Source of the DNA: CAVPXC01 sp963709505
GTDB taxonomy: Bacteria; Chloroflexota; Anaerolineae; JAAEKA01
Length of the DNA: 64,000 nucleotides
NCBI GenBank assembly: GCA_963709505.1
Contig: CAVPXC010000009.1
Span: forward strand, 58,800-122,799
Direction: 5' to 3'
Part shown: positions 26,906 to 37,076 of the stretch, in pieces
Numbering within the stretch: the first letter of the stretch is position 1
Layout: each line of letters opens with the position of its first letter
Position numbers and translations under genes: made by a program
The notes under the pieces: generated by a model
The model's input: the letters and a program-made list of their open reading frames with translations, nothing else
Databases searched by the model: none
Told to the model about the DNA's origin: nothing

Positions 26906-26968
26906 AAGAACCGCGGACTGGCGGAGGCGCGGTTCTCCGGTCCGCGTCTCCGCCAGTCCGCGGCTCTT
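26906..26968. repeat. Long palindrome upstream of tilS
   Basis: Arms of about 27 bases, sharing CCGCGGACTGGCGGAG and its inverse, with an 8-base loop between divergent genes. It could act on either transcript or be a dispersed repeat. Confidence 0.6.
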
Positions 26969-26993
26969 CCCTCGGCTTCGTCTGCGACTGTGG

Positions 26994-26999
26994 TATAAT
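26994..26999 (+). promoter_or_regulatory. -10 box of tilS, apparently leaderless
   Basis: A perfect TATAAT ends six bases before the ATG at 27006, so transcription should begin on the A of the start codon. No Shine-Dalgarno sequence is present. The -35 region is weak. Confidence 0.6.
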
Positions 27000-27005
27000 C
27001 TCTTA

Positions 27006-28484
27006 ATGACCTTGGTATCCGAAGTGCAACACGCCATCCAAAGTGCCAAGTTGATCGATCCCGAAGACACCGTCGTCGTGGGCGTTTCCGGCGGTCCGGA
27101 CTCGCTGTGCCTGCTGCACGTGCTGCATCAACTCGCACCGGACCTGCGGCTGCGCCTGCACGTTGCGCACCTCAACCACGGGCTGCGCGGCGCCGAGGCG
27201 GACGCAGACGCCGCCTTTGTAAAGGAGACCGCTGCCGCGTGGGGGCTGCCGGTGAGGGTCGAGCGAGCGGACGTAGCCGCGCTGGCTCAGCAGGCGGGCA
27301 TGTCGCTGGAAGAAGCCGCGCGTCATGCCCGCTATCGCTTTCTGGCCGAGGAGGCCCGGCGCGTCGGCGCACGGATCATTGCCGTGGGCCACACCGCCGA
27401 TGACCAAGCCGAGACCGTGCTGATGCATTTTCTACGCGGCAGTGGCCTGGCAGGTCTGCGCGGCATGCAGCCAGCCTCTGACCATGGATTTTGGACACCG
27501 GAAGTCGAGCTCGGCGCGACCACTCGAACGGTTGTTTTGGTTCGACCCCTCCTGTCCGTGACTCGAGTCGACGTGTTGGATTACTGCGTCGAGCAGGGCC
27601 TAACGCCGCGCTTTGACCGATCCAACGAGGATACGACCTTCTTTCGAAATCGGCTGCGCCACGAGCTGCTGCCGCTGCTTGAGACCTACAACCCGCAGAT
27701 CCGCCGCATCCTGCTCAACAGCGCAGTCATCCTGGCCGGCGATTACGAGCAGTTGCGTGGACAGCTTCTGGCTGCCTGGTCCGAAGTAGTGCTGAGCGAG
27801 TCGAGCAAGCTGCTGGTGGTGGACTTGGCGCGTTTTCGCGTTCTGCCGGCCAGCCTGCAGCGCGGCGTGCTGCGCGAGGCGGTCAACCGGCTGCGCCGCA
27901 GCTTGCGTGACGTCGGCTTCGTGCACGTCGAGAACGCGCTCCAGCTATTGCATGAGGGGCACGCAGGCGATCGAATGACCCTACCAGCCGGCCTCGAGGT
28001 AGTCTTGGGCTACGCCCAGCTCGCCATAGGCGACGCAGGCTTGGAACTGCCGGCCGGCGACGTGCCGCAGCTGTCCCAGCCGTGGCTGTTGCTGGTCGTA
28101 CCTGGTGTCGCCCGGTTGGGAGGCTGGACGATCGAGGCGACGATCTTGTCGCCTGCGGCCCTGCCGCCGGTTTGGGAATCGAATGACGACCCTTGGCAAG
28201 CGTGGTTGGATGCGGACGTGCTTGGCGCGGAGATACGTCTGCGCCCTCGCGCTCAAGGAGAGCGCTTTCAGCCTATGGGCCTGGGCGGGCACAGCAAGCC
28301 GCTGGCGGAGTTCTTCACCAATGCGAAAGTGCCGGCGCCCAGCCGAGACCGCTGGCCCTTGCTTGTGACCGCGGACGACGCGATCGCTTGGGTCTGTGGC
28401 CTGCGCGTCGACGAGCGAGTCAAGGTGACGGCGGCCACCCAGCGAGTGCTGCACGTGCGCTTCGAACGGCAGGTGGAGCCGTGA
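27006..28484 (+). CDS. tilS: tRNA(Ile)-lysidine synthase
   Basis: Converts C34 of the CAU-anticodon tRNA-Ile to lysidine with ATP and lysine, so that it reads AUA. The 492-residue protein has the PP-loop ATPase motif VVVGVSGGPDSLCLLHVL, then LNHGLRGAEADADA, the family motifs GHTADDQAETVLMHFLRGSGLAGLRGM and RNRLRHELLPLL, and a full C-terminal TilS_C domain (GHSKPLAEFFTNAKVPAPSRD, WPLLVTADDAIAWVCGLRVDER). The start is fixed by the leaderless promoter. A small gene overlaps its stop. Confidence 0.93.
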   Translation: MTLVSEVQHAIQSAKLIDPEDTVVVGVSGGPDSLCLLHVLHQLAPDLRLRLHVAHLNHGLRGAEADADAAFVKETAAAWGLPVRVERADVAALAQQAGMSLEEAARHARYRFLAEEARRVGARIIAVGHTADDQAETVLMHFLRGSGLAGLRGMQPASDHGFWTPEVELGATTRTVVLVRPLLSVTRVDVLDYCVEQGLTPRFDRSNEDTTFFRNRLRHELLPLLETYNPQIRRILLNSAVILAGDYEQLRGQLLAAWSEVVLSESSKLLVVDLARFRVLPASLQRGVLREAVNRLRRSLRDVGFVHVENALQLLHEGHAGDRMTLPAGLEVVLGYAQLAIGDAGLELPAGDVPQLSQPWLLLVVPGVARLGGWTIEATILSPAALPPVWESNDDPWQAWLDADVLGAEIRLRPRAQGERFQPMGLGGHSKPLAEFFTNAKVPAPSRDRWPLLVTADDAIAWVCGLRVDERVKVTAATQRVLHVRFERQVEP

Positions 28485-28714
28485 AACCCTTTGCGCATTG
28501 GGCCATCCATCGCCAACAGAAGATCCGTATTGCCGGCCGCAGCGCCGGCGAGATCTGGGGGCAGCTGATCGGGCCGGATGGCACGCAACGGCCGTTTCGG
28601 TTTGACCAAACCAGATCGCGCCTAACGCTTGGCGAAGGGGATGAGCAGCAGGTACTGGAGCTGGATGCCTATGGCTTCGAACGGTCGCTTGACACGGCAA
28701 GTGACGAGGCGTAG
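28481..28714 (+). CDS. Small hypothetical protein coupled to tilS
   Basis: A 77-residue protein starting at GTG 28481, which overlaps the tilS stop as GTGA. It is not recognised: basic N-terminus (FAHWAIHRQQKIRIAGRS), then a beta-rich body (GQLIGPDGTQRPFRFDQT). The overlap predicts translational coupling. No neighbour suggests a role. Confidence 0.5.
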   Translation: MKPFAHWAIHRQQKIRIAGRSAGEIWGQLIGPDGTQRPFRFDQTRSRLTLGEGDEQQVLELDAYGFERSLDTASDEA

Positions 28715-28715
28715 C

Positions 28716-28776
28716 TTGCACGTGGCAGGTTGCAAGTGGCAAGTCTTCTGCAACCTGCAACCTGCCACATGCAACC
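28716..28776. repeat. GGCAGGTTGCAAG word-repeat palindrome
   Basis: The left side GTGGCAGGTTGCAAGTGGC faces the right side GCAACCTGCAACCTGCCAC between converging genes. The same words recur at 42489-42632. Confidence 0.7.
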
Positions 28777-29604
28777 TCAGAACGGCAGACCGAGCTTAGC
28801 CGTGAGCCAGGTGCGGAACAGGTTGATGGCGAGCACCTCAAGCATGCCGAGCGCCAGGCCGGCAGCGAGGAGGGGGAGAGCGTCGCGCCACGAGCGAGCC
28901 TGGGCCTCCCGGCGCAGGAGAAGCGTCATCAGCATCGTGTTGACGATGGTGAGCATCATCAGGGTGCCGCCGACGCTCAGCAACGCCAACGGGTAGAGCA
29001 GGGCGTTGATTTCGCTGCTGACCGCGACCGCAATCGCCGCGACGAGCACGAGCAACAGGACGAGCTCGCGCCAGCGTTCGATGGTAGGCCGGTCGGTAGT
29101 TATTGCCCAGAAGCTTGAGTTGAAGAACGGCAGCACCAGGGCGATCAGGGCTACACCTTGCATCGCACCCGTGGTCACACGCAGGATGTTCTGCGGCTCG
29201 TACAGATGCGGCGCACCGGGGATAAGGGTGAGATAGGAGTTGAACCCGTCGAAGGCCCAAAGTGCAAGGAAACCCAACAGCACGACTACAATGCCTGTCG
29301 GTGGCAGCCGGCCGGACCGGCCTCGGCCCATGGCTATCAACAACAACAGGCCGCCCAGTGCGCCGAGATATTGGCCGCTGCAACGCGCACAGAGCGGCAA
29401 TTGGTGGTTGCCGAAGAAATAGGAGCGGATCGGGATTTGGTGGCAGACGGCGTAGCCGATATGGTCGGCCTTGCCTAGCAGCCCGCCGGGCGTGAGCAAG
29501 AACAAGGTCGCCACGATCGATATCCCGCCGATAAGAAGGATGCGGTCGACCCAACGCATGCGCGCTGGTGGAGGTGGGTTGTCGGGCAAAGGAGCTTGTT
29601 CCAT
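28777..29604 (-). CDS. DUF2085 membrane protein
   Basis: A 275-residue polytopic membrane protein. The N-terminal region has the DUF2085 signature AVCHQIPIRSYFFGNHQLPLCARCSGQYLGALGG, with conserved Cys and His residues that may bind metal or haem. About six further helices follow. ATG 29604 (MEQAPLPDNPPPP) begins a short Pro-rich cytosolic tail. Function of the family is unknown. Confidence 0.8.
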   Translation of the reverse strand: MEQAPLPDNPPPPARMRWVDRILLIGGISIVATLFLLTPGGLLGKADHIGYAVCHQIPIRSYFFGNHQLPLCARCSGQYLGALGGLLLLIAMGRGRSGRLPPTGIVVVLLGFLALWAFDGFNSYLTLIPGAPHLYEPQNILRVTTGAMQGVALIALVLPFFNSSFWAITTDRPTIERWRELVLLLVLVAAIAVAVSSEINALLYPLALLSVGGTLMMLTIVNTMLMTLLLRREAQARSWRDALPLLAAGLALGMLEVLAINLFRTWLTAKLGLPF

Positions 29605-29913
29605 AGTTCGGTTCTTGATCAGGCCGGGGTACATTATACCGGGAGTCCCGAGAAAGTGCCACTGGACATTCAACCTGTTTCTGTTACTCCCCTGTGCGGC
29701 AAACAGGCGATCCGACTTGAAAATACCCGAACAAGTTCGGGAGTCCGCGGCATGGGTCGGACCGGCGCCTGCTTTACAGAGCATCGAGACCAGCGCGGTC
29801 GCTTCTTTGTACGGTTCTGTTGTGATATGATAAGGCTGGGTTCAAAGTCAGGTCGGCCATGATCCGGTCATGGAAGGATCATTCCTAGACTGCGTTCGGG
29901 TGATGGATACTCA
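29605..29913. other. Divergent spacer
   Basis: No gene seen. A small hairpin (CCCGAACAAGTTCGGG, about 29727-29742) and a TATGAT box at 29826-29831, possibly the -10 of the asparaginase gene, are the only recognisable items. Confidence 0.4.
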
Positions 29914-30927
29914 ATGACTACTGATTCTGCTATTTCGTCCTCTCGCTCTCTCGCCAGGCCGCGTCTTCGTGTCATCGCCACGGGCGGCACCATCGCCATG
30001 CGTATCGACACCGTCAGCGGCGGGCCAATTCCCGCGTTGAGCGGCGCCGAGCTGGTCGCGGCGCTGCCTGGATTGCAGTTTCTCGGTCAGATTGAAGTCG
30101 AGGAATTCGCCAATATCCCCAGCGAGCACATGCGGCCGGAGGTCTGGCTAGGGCTGGCTCGGCGCGTCCAGGCCATCAGCGCCGATCGCTCTGCCGATGG
30201 CCTGGTTGTCCTACACGGCACCGACACCATGGAGGAGACCGCCTTTTTTCTCGACATCACGGTTCCTACCGAGCTTCCTGTCGTGTTCACCGGTGCGATG
30301 CGCGCGGCAACCGATCCCAGGCCTGATGGACCGGCAAACATCTTGGATGCGGCCACTGTGGCTGCTACCCCTGAGGCGCACGGTCGTGGCGTGCTGATCG
30401 TCATGAACGGCGAGATCCACTCGGCGCGGCGCGTAACCAAGATAGACACCTCGGCGGTCAACGCGTTCGATTCGGTGTTACCACCCGACCTGGGCAAAGT
30501 GCGCAGCGGTATGGTGGAGTTCAGCGCCGCGTGGTCACATCGGGTACACGTGCCGCTGCCGGACACCCTGCCGCGAGTGGATATCATCCCGATGTATGCG
30601 GGGGTGGACGATTTCGCGCTGCGTGCGGCGATGGAGCGAGGCGCAAAGGGGCTGGTGGTGGCCGGCGTTGGCGCGGGCAACGTCAACGAGGCCTTGTTCC
30701 AGGGCATTCTCGACGCGCTGCATGCCGGCATCCCGGTGGTGATCTCAAGCCGGGTGCCCTACGGCGGTGTGCAGCCGATCTATGCGTATGCGGGCGGGGG
30801 CATGGCGCTGCTCAAGGCGGGGGCGGTCTTCGCCAAGGATTTGAATCCCCAGAAGGCGCGGGTGCTATTGATGGCGGGGTTAGGGGCGGGATATGATCGA
30901 CAGCGACTTGAGGGTCTATTCGTCTAG
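29914..30927 (+). CDS. L-asparaginase (type II-like fold)
   Basis: Hydrolyses asparagine to aspartate and ammonia. The 337-residue protein carries both catalytic threonine motifs: RVIATGGTIAM near the N-terminus and GLVVLHGTDTMEETAF in the middle, plus AMRAATDPRPDGPANI and the C-terminal VVISSRVPYGGVQP. There is no signal peptide, so it is probably cytosolic. The start lacks a good ribosome site; ATG 29914 is the first codon before the domain. Confidence 0.9.
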   Translation: MTTDSAISSSRSLARPRLRVIATGGTIAMRIDTVSGGPIPALSGAELVAALPGLQFLGQIEVEEFANIPSEHMRPEVWLGLARRVQAISADRSADGLVVLHGTDTMEETAFFLDITVPTELPVVFTGAMRAATDPRPDGPANILDAATVAATPEAHGRGVLIVMNGEIHSARRVTKIDTSAVNAFDSVLPPDLGKVRSGMVEFSAAWSHRVHVPLPDTLPRVDIIPMYAGVDDFALRAAMERGAKGLVVAGVGAGNVNEALFQGILDALHAGIPVVISSRVPYGGVQPIYAYAGGGMALLKAGAVFAKDLNPQKARVLLMAGLGAGYDRQRLEGLFV

Positions 30928-30951
30928 GGCCGCTAGAGTCTCCAACCAGAA

Positions 30952-31044
30952 GACCTCCGAGGTCACAGAAGACCTCGGAGGTCACGCGGGATTGAGGTTG
31001 CGGGATAGGCTCGACTTCCGAGGTCTTCTGTGACCTCGGAAGTC
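30952..31044. repeat. Two related self-complementary hairpins facing each other
   Basis: Unit 1 (30952-30983) and unit 2 (31013-31044) are each 32 bases and inverted copies of one another. They differ at two positions, and these positions pair with each other inside each hairpin (C-G in one, T-A in the other). They lie between converging genes and may terminate both. Confidence 0.75.
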
Positions 31045-31069
31045 TGTGGCTTGCACAGCTCATGGGCTG

Positions 31070-32959
31070 TTAGCGTGCAGTCCAGCCAAAACTCGAGGCG
31101 ATGATCTGGACGTCGGCGATGTCCAGGCCGCCATCGCCGACACCGTTGTTGTCGACGTCATAGACGTAGTCGTACCAGCCGGTGGACCAGGCGCGCTGCA
31201 GCGCGTCGGCGGCCATCGTGATGTCGGTTACGTCCACCTGGCCGCTGCAGTTCAGGTCGGCGTAGAAGCAGGTCACCTCGAACGTTTGGGCGGAGAAGGG
31301 CCCCCAGTTGTTGCCGGCGTCCCTGCCGCGCACCTGCGCCAGGTAGCGGCCGCGGCCCAGGCCGGCCGTGCTGGCAGTGGCCTGCACGTTTTCGATCGTC
31401 GAGTTGAAGGTGCCATCCGAGGCCGCCATGGCCGTGCCCGTGCCGGGATCGCCTGGTGTCGCGCCCCCGTAGCGCACCACGAAGTATTCGGCGGCGTTGA
31501 TCGCCTGGTTGCCGTTCTGGGTGTCGTTGATCTGGGCAGTCAGGTTGACGGGGTTGCCAGAGGCGACCGAGGCGGGGCTGGCGGCCACGTTACGGGCATC
31601 CGGGCCGTAAACCCGCTGGTAGGGCAGGTCGGAGACCAGCGCGGCGTATTTCAAGACCGGCAGCATGTTGCTGACGATGCCAGGCAGCAAGCTGCACGAC
31701 GAGAAGAAGTCATCGCCATAGAGCTCGATGACGTACGAGGGGATGCCAAGCTCGCCATAGCCCCAATCGCGTGTGTTGCCGCTAACCGGGTAAAGCGAGT
31801 AGTCCCAAGTGTAGACCGGCGAAGTAGTGAGCGTGGTCATTTTTTGGGCGATGGCTACCAACTGGGCATTGTTGGGCGCCGGGGCAGTGGTCCATCCCCA
31901 TGGCACAAGAATTACTCCATCGGTCACGTTGTGCAGATTGATTAGCAGGCCGGTGGTGGTGCTGGGCGCTGGGTCGTTGTCGCCGGGACCGCGCTGGTCA
32001 GGGATGATCGAGCGCACGAAATTCTCGTAGGCCTGGATCTCGGGCTCAGAGCCAGGGCTGACGCCGCGGTATGTTTGGTCGCAGATGTATGTGCTGTGGC
32101 CCGGTTCGTCCCATTTGAAGATGTGGTTGCGGTTTAGGTCAATGCCATACGTGCTGTTGCCAGAGTATGGCGGCCAGCTGCATGAGCTCGATCCGGCCAC
32201 ACCATTGTTGCCGTTCTTGCGCCAATACCAGGGATCGCCGTTGTACGGCGGCTCGGTGCCCATCTCCACCAGCCGGCGGCCGTCCGGGTTGCTGCTTAGG
32301 ACGACGTAGATCTCCCGCTGGTCAAGCAGCATGGTCACGTTGGGGTCGACGCCGTAGTTGTTCACCAGGGTCTCGATGTAGGTCTTCGCCAGTTCCGGTG
32401 TCGGGATTTCGCGCGCGTGGATGCCGCCGTCGGTAAAGAAGCGGCCGGTTTTGGGGCCGGCGGCCAGTTCGTTAGTCACGCGTGCCACCCACAGGTCATA
32501 GCCTGCGATGTTCTGGCCGCCGGGGGTGGTGCAGCCCCCTTGTTGCTTGCACCAACTGTCGCCGTAGTCGATCAACTCGATCAGGTTCGGGTGAGCGGCG
32601 GCGTAACTCTGCATCCAGCTGTACAGCGTGTCGAGCCGGTTATAGCACGACGGCCATACGTCGGGCGCATCGGGCGCGCGTCCGATGACGGTCACGCTGT
32701 AACCCTGGCTGCGCAGCTTGTCGATCTCGGCCTGGGTCAGAATCACACGGTTTGCTCCGGCCTCGATCGCCTCATCCCATTGGGGGAGGAGGCGCGCCAG
32801 CGTTTGAGCATCTTCGGTGTTATCGATTTGCAGATTGACGTAGAAGCGATTGGGCGTTGGCTGAGGTGGGCTGGCCTGAGGCACAGGACTTGCCGATGCG
32901 GGCAACGCGGTTCCAAGCATAAGCACGGTCAGCACCATGGCAGCGGTTAGGCGGTTCAT
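31070..32959 (-). CDS. Secreted M14 zinc carboxypeptidase with C-terminal dockerin-like repeat
   Basis: A 629-residue exported peptidase. It has a signal peptide (MNRLTAAMVLTVLMLGTALPASA), a propeptide-like segment, then an M14 domain with the zinc ligands in DGGIHAREIPTPE, substrate-binding DLNRNHIFKW, and catalytic Glu in SYVIELYGDDFF. An Ig-like segment follows. The last 60 residues hold two calcium-binding, dockerin-type motifs (YADLNCSGQVDVTDITMAA and YDVDNNGVGDGGLDIADVQ). It should degrade extracellular peptides; the tail may attach it to a surface partner, but no cohesin was seen. ATG 32959 follows GAGGAA. Confidence 0.9.
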   Translation of the reverse strand: MNRLTAAMVLTVLMLGTALPASASPVPQASPPQPTPNRFYVNLQIDNTEDAQTLARLLPQWDEAIEAGANRVILTQAEIDKLRSQGYSVTVIGRAPDAPDVWPSCYNRLDTLYSWMQSYAAAHPNLIELIDYGDSWCKQQGGCTTPGGQNIAGYDLWVARVTNELAAGPKTGRFFTDGGIHAREIPTPELAKTYIETLVNNYGVDPNVTMLLDQREIYVVLSSNPDGRRLVEMGTEPPYNGDPWYWRKNGNNGVAGSSSCSWPPYSGNSTYGIDLNRNHIFKWDEPGHSTYICDQTYRGVSPGSEPEIQAYENFVRSIIPDQRGPGDNDPAPSTTTGLLINLHNVTDGVILVPWGWTTAPAPNNAQLVAIAQKMTTLTTSPVYTWDYSLYPVSGNTRDWGYGELGIPSYVIELYGDDFFSSCSLLPGIVSNMLPVLKYAALVSDLPYQRVYGPDARNVAASPASVASGNPVNLTAQINDTQNGNQAINAAEYFVVRYGGATPGDPGTGTAMAASDGTFNSTIENVQATASTAGLGRGRYLAQVRGRDAGNNWGPFSAQTFEVTCFYADLNCSGQVDVTDITMAADALQRAWSTGWYDYVYDVDNNGVGDGGLDIADVQIIASSFGWTAR

Positions 32960-33072
32960 TGTTCCTCGTAAGGCAGTGTGATAGGCGCATTGTCGTACGC
33001 CAACGCGATTGTACTGCGGACCCCCGACTTGTGCAACTGGCACAGCTTTCCAACGCTTCCGCCGCTCGGAGT

Positions 33073-33101
33073 TTGCCCCACGACGGTGGGTGTGCTATAC
33101 T
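33073..33101 (+). promoter_or_regulatory. Sigma-70-like promoter
   Basis: TTGCCC (33073-33078), a 17-base spacer and TATACT (33096-33101), about 23 bases before the start of the small plus-strand gene. Confidence 0.6.
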
Positions 33102-33131
33102 TGCCCCAACTTGAACCACGGAGGATCTGCT

Positions 33132-33326
33132 TTGGAACGACGCCTTGCCCGAACGCCTCGGGAATCAGCCCAGCCGCAGTTCAGAAGAGGCAACAACGAG
33201 CTCCCGCGAGAGTTGGTGCTGAATCTGTTGGCACAGGGCTATCCGCTGGAGGAGCTGCTGGAGTTCTTCCCGATGTTTACCCTCGATCAGTTGATGTTGC
33301 TGCTGGATGACGAAATCATCCACTGA
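33132..33326 (+). CDS. Small acidic helical protein
   Basis: A 64-residue protein starting at TTG 33132, chosen because GGAGG lies eight bases upstream. The sequence is basic at the start (ERRLARTPRE), then LPRELVLNLLAQGYPLEELLEFFPMFTLDQL, a helical pattern reminiscent of the helix-turn-helix of DUF433-type antitoxins, though much too short for that domain. Function unknown. Confidence 0.6.
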   Translation: MERRLARTPRESAQPQFRRGNNELPRELVLNLLAQGYPLEELLEFFPMFTLDQLMLLLDDEIIH

Positions 33327-33361
33327 ATCGATTGGCTATTCTTTTTGCACGACATTTTAAA

Positions 33362-33392
33362 GAAGCCCCGGCATTGCCGGGGCTTCGGTTTT
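33362..33392. terminator. Bidirectional intrinsic terminator
   Basis: GAAGCCCCGGC-ATT-GCCGGGGCTTC followed by GGTTTT on the plus strand and by TTTAAAAT on the minus strand, between converging genes. Confidence 0.8.
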
Positions 33393-33427
33393 AACCGGTA
33401 ACAATGGTGCATGCGCCGGGAGCGTGC

Positions 33428-34225
33428 TTAGGGGATCTCCTTCAGGAACTCCAGCACGGCGCGATTAAATGCCTCGGGCTGGTCGATAGGCGTGGCATGG
33501 CCGGAATTTGGGATGATTAGCAGCCGGCTGCGCGGGATGCGCTCCGCCAGAATCTGCTTGGACGCCAGCGGTACGGTTGTGTCTTGCTCGCCGGCAATAA
33601 TCAGCGTTGGGCAGGAGATCAACTCCAGTAAGAACGTGGTGTTGAAGCGCGCGATGGCCCACAAGCTGGCCCGGTAGGCCTTGGGGTCGTTCGACGCGAT
33701 GCGCACAACCGCCTCCGTGCGCAAAGGAGTTTGTTCCAGCAGCGGGAATAAGCGATCGGCCACATCCACCGCGACCTTGTCCATGCCCTGCAGATAGACA
33801 CCGACAAAGCGCTTCAGGCCAAGCATCCGCTGGCGCCACTCTGCCGTGACAAAACGCGATGCCGTGTTGACCAAGACCAGGCTGCGCACTAACTCAGGGT
33901 AATCCAACGCCAGCTGCTGTGCCACCGCGCCGCCTAGCGACAGGGCGACCACGTGCGCCGGCCGCGCGCCGAGACGCATGAGCAGCAACGCGACGTCCGC
34001 TGCGAACTGCGCTATGCGATAGGGGCCAGGCGGCTTGGGCGACTGGCCATGCCCGCGCAGGTCCACGGCGATGGTTCGAAACTGCGGCACAAAGGCCGGC
34101 AGCTGCAGCGCCCAGTCGAAACGGCTGCTGCCGAGCCCGTGCAGCAGCAATAACGGCGGGCCATCGCCCGCCTCGCTGTACGCCAAGTCCACCGTATCAA
34201 GCAGGTCGTATTGAGGTGATGTCAT
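33428..34225 (-). CDS. Alpha/beta hydrolase
   Basis: A 265-residue alpha/beta-hydrolase. Oxyanion region LLLLHGLGSSRFDW; nucleophile Ser in VVALSLGGAVAQ; acid Asp in IIAGEQDTTVP; base His in IIPNSGHATPIDQP. The pattern resembles lactonase or esterase members such as 3-oxoadipate enol-lactonase, but the substrate is unknown. ATG 34225 begins just before the fold. A strong hairpin (34298-34327) separates it from the 3' end of enolase. Confidence 0.88.
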   Translation of the reverse strand: MTSPQYDLLDTVDLAYSEAGDGPPLLLLHGLGSSRFDWALQLPAFVPQFRTIAVDLRGHGQSPKPPGPYRIAQFAADVALLLMRLGARPAHVVALSLGGAVAQQLALDYPELVRSLVLVNTASRFVTAEWRQRMLGLKRFVGVYLQGMDKVAVDVADRLFPLLEQTPLRTEAVVRIASNDPKAYRASLWAIARFNTTFLLELISCPTLIIAGEQDTTVPLASKQILAERIPRSRLLIIPNSGHATPIDQPEAFNRAVLEFLKEIP

Positions 34226-34297
34226 GGATCGCTCGTAGCGGGGATGTCGATGGATGCGTAGAGCGCCTGCAGGGCCAGCCGCCAGCCCGAACAATCA

Positions 34298-34327
34298 ATG
34301 CGGGAGCTGCACAGGCAGCTCCCGCAT
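34298..34327. terminator. Terminator-like hairpin after enolase
   Basis: ATGCGGGAGCTGC-ACAG-GCAGCTCCCGCAT, a perfect 13-bp stem, 86 bases after the enolase stop on the minus strand. No clear U-tract follows. Confidence 0.55.
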
Positions 34328-34412
34328 CGATGACGACCGTTGATAAAGTGGGCCGGTGGTCAAGTAGTTTCTCATGCATCCTGCAACCGGCCGTGTCAAG
34401 ATCAGGGTTTCG

Positions 34413-35703
<1,291 letters not shown>

Positions 35704-35834
35704 GGTCTTGCTTTCCTCCTAAATGGAAAAGTGTGTTGCCTCTCGGCAGGTTTCGATCTTCATGATTATCCAGCCAACCAGGTTGGTGGTACCAGCGTTC
35801 TAACCACAATTCGCCGCAATGGATGCCGACCCAT

Positions 35835-35873
35835 CCTGACACTCTGACACTCCGACACCTGACACCCTCATAT
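35835..35873. repeat. CTGACACT word repeats
   Basis: CTGACACTCTGACACTCCGACAC.. in tandem, directly behind the stop of the next minus-strand gene. Same style as the other degenerate word runs. Confidence 0.5.
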
Positions 35874-36950
35874 CAGCCCTAACTCCTTAACCAATCGCGC
35901 AAAATCAAAGCGCTCGTCCATCAACTTGCGGAACGCCTCGATTTTGGCCGTCTGTTGGAAGCGACTGCGGCCGAAGTAGCTTTCGGCGATCTCGATCGCG
36001 GCCAGGGTGTCTTGCGGCGCCAGCATCACCGCAACGCCAACCTCCTCGGCGCGTGACAGGATCGCTTGGCTGGGATGCAGGTTCCCGGTCAGGATCAGGC
36101 AGCGGGTCGATGTCTCCAACGCCGCCGACTGGATATCGGAGCGGTCGCCGCCGGTGATGACGGCCTTGTTGGCGCGGCGGCGGAAGTAGCGCAGCGCCTG
36201 GTCGACACCCATCGCGCCCACCATCAGGTTTTCGACCAATTCGTTGCGCAGATCGGGGCGTACCAGGATCTCGGCGCCCAGCCCTTCGGCCAGCTCACCC
36301 ACCGTGGTCGCTTGCAGGATGCGCTGCCGCGGCAGCACGGCGTAGACCGGTATGCCCTTGCGTTCGAGATAATCGCGCAGCACGGTCTCGGCGAACTCCA
36401 TGTGGACAGTCGGCACGGCGTTGATCACCACGCCCATCAGGACCGGTCCCAGGCGTTTTTGGGCGGCCAGGAAGTGATCGACGGAACGGGCGTCGTCGTA
36501 GCGGATGACGGCCAGGGCCTTCGCATCGCTACCCTCTTCGCCGGCGATGCGCGCCAGGTCGGGCGGGGCCAAATCGACCACATAGCCCTCGCGCAGGCTG
36601 CTGGCGCCCTCCATGAGCACCAGGTCGTGCCCGGCGCGCACCTGCCGATAGGCCACGCGCAGCCGCTCGGCAAACTCCGCCGGGTCGCTGCCGGCCAGCA
36701 GGGATTGGATGCGCTGGGGTGTCAACTGGACGGGCGCCAACACGTCGAGCGGCTCCGGCAGGTCGAAGATCTGCTTGATGAAAACCACGTCTTCGTCGTA
36801 CGGCTGGCCGGCCTGCAGCACAGCGTTGGTGTTGACTGGTTTCATGTAGCCGACGCTGAAGCCATCGTCGCGCATCCGCAGACCCAGGCCGATCACCACG
36901 GCGGTCTTGCCGGAGTAGGTTTCGGTGGATAGGATGTAAAGTGTTGCCAT
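35868..36950 (-). CDS. BioD-like ATPase/DRTGG domain protein
   Basis: A 360-residue protein related to the N-terminal half of phosphate acetyltransferase. Residues 1-210 form a BioD-like P-loop domain (YILSTETYSGKTAVVIGL, GYMKPVNTN, LVLMEGASSLREGY). Residues about 220-330 form the DRTGG domain (LVENLMVGAMGVDQALRYF, NKAVITGGDRSDIQSAALE). It lacks the transacetylase catalytic domain, so it is probably a regulator or nucleotide sensor. The neighbouring ADP-forming acetyl-CoA synthetase, on the same strand and 120 bases upstream, suggests a link to acetate/acetyl-CoA metabolism. Confidence 0.88.
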   Translation of the reverse strand: MATLYILSTETYSGKTAVVIGLGLRMRDDGFSVGYMKPVNTNAVLQAGQPYDEDVVFIKQIFDLPEPLDVLAPVQLTPQRIQSLLAGSDPAEFAERLRVAYRQVRAGHDLVLMEGASSLREGYVVDLAPPDLARIAGEEGSDAKALAVIRYDDARSVDHFLAAQKRLGPVLMGVVINAVPTVHMEFAETVLRDYLERKGIPVYAVLPRQRILQATTVGELAEGLGAEILVRPDLRNELVENLMVGAMGVDQALRYFRRRANKAVITGGDRSDIQSAALETSTRCLILTGNLHPSQAILSRAEEVGVAVMLAPQDTLAAIEIAESYFGRSRFQQTAKIEAFRKLMDERFDFARLVKELGLI

Positions 36951-36968
36951 TTGGTTGCTCCGCTTGGA

Positions 36969-37076
36969 CGGTAAACTGGGTGACCGGGTGACCGGGTGAC
37001 TGGGTGACTGGGTGACAAGAGCACCTCAAGTTTCGCAATCACCCGGTCACCCTGTCACCCGGTCACCCGGTCACTT
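36969..37076. repeat. GGTGACCGGGTGACC word-repeat palindrome
   Basis: Tandem GGTGACC/GGTGACT words (36979-37015) face their inverse (CACCCGGTCACCCTGTCACC, 37040-37074). The right arm supplies the TGA stop codon of the acetyl-CoA synthetase gene. Confidence 0.8.
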
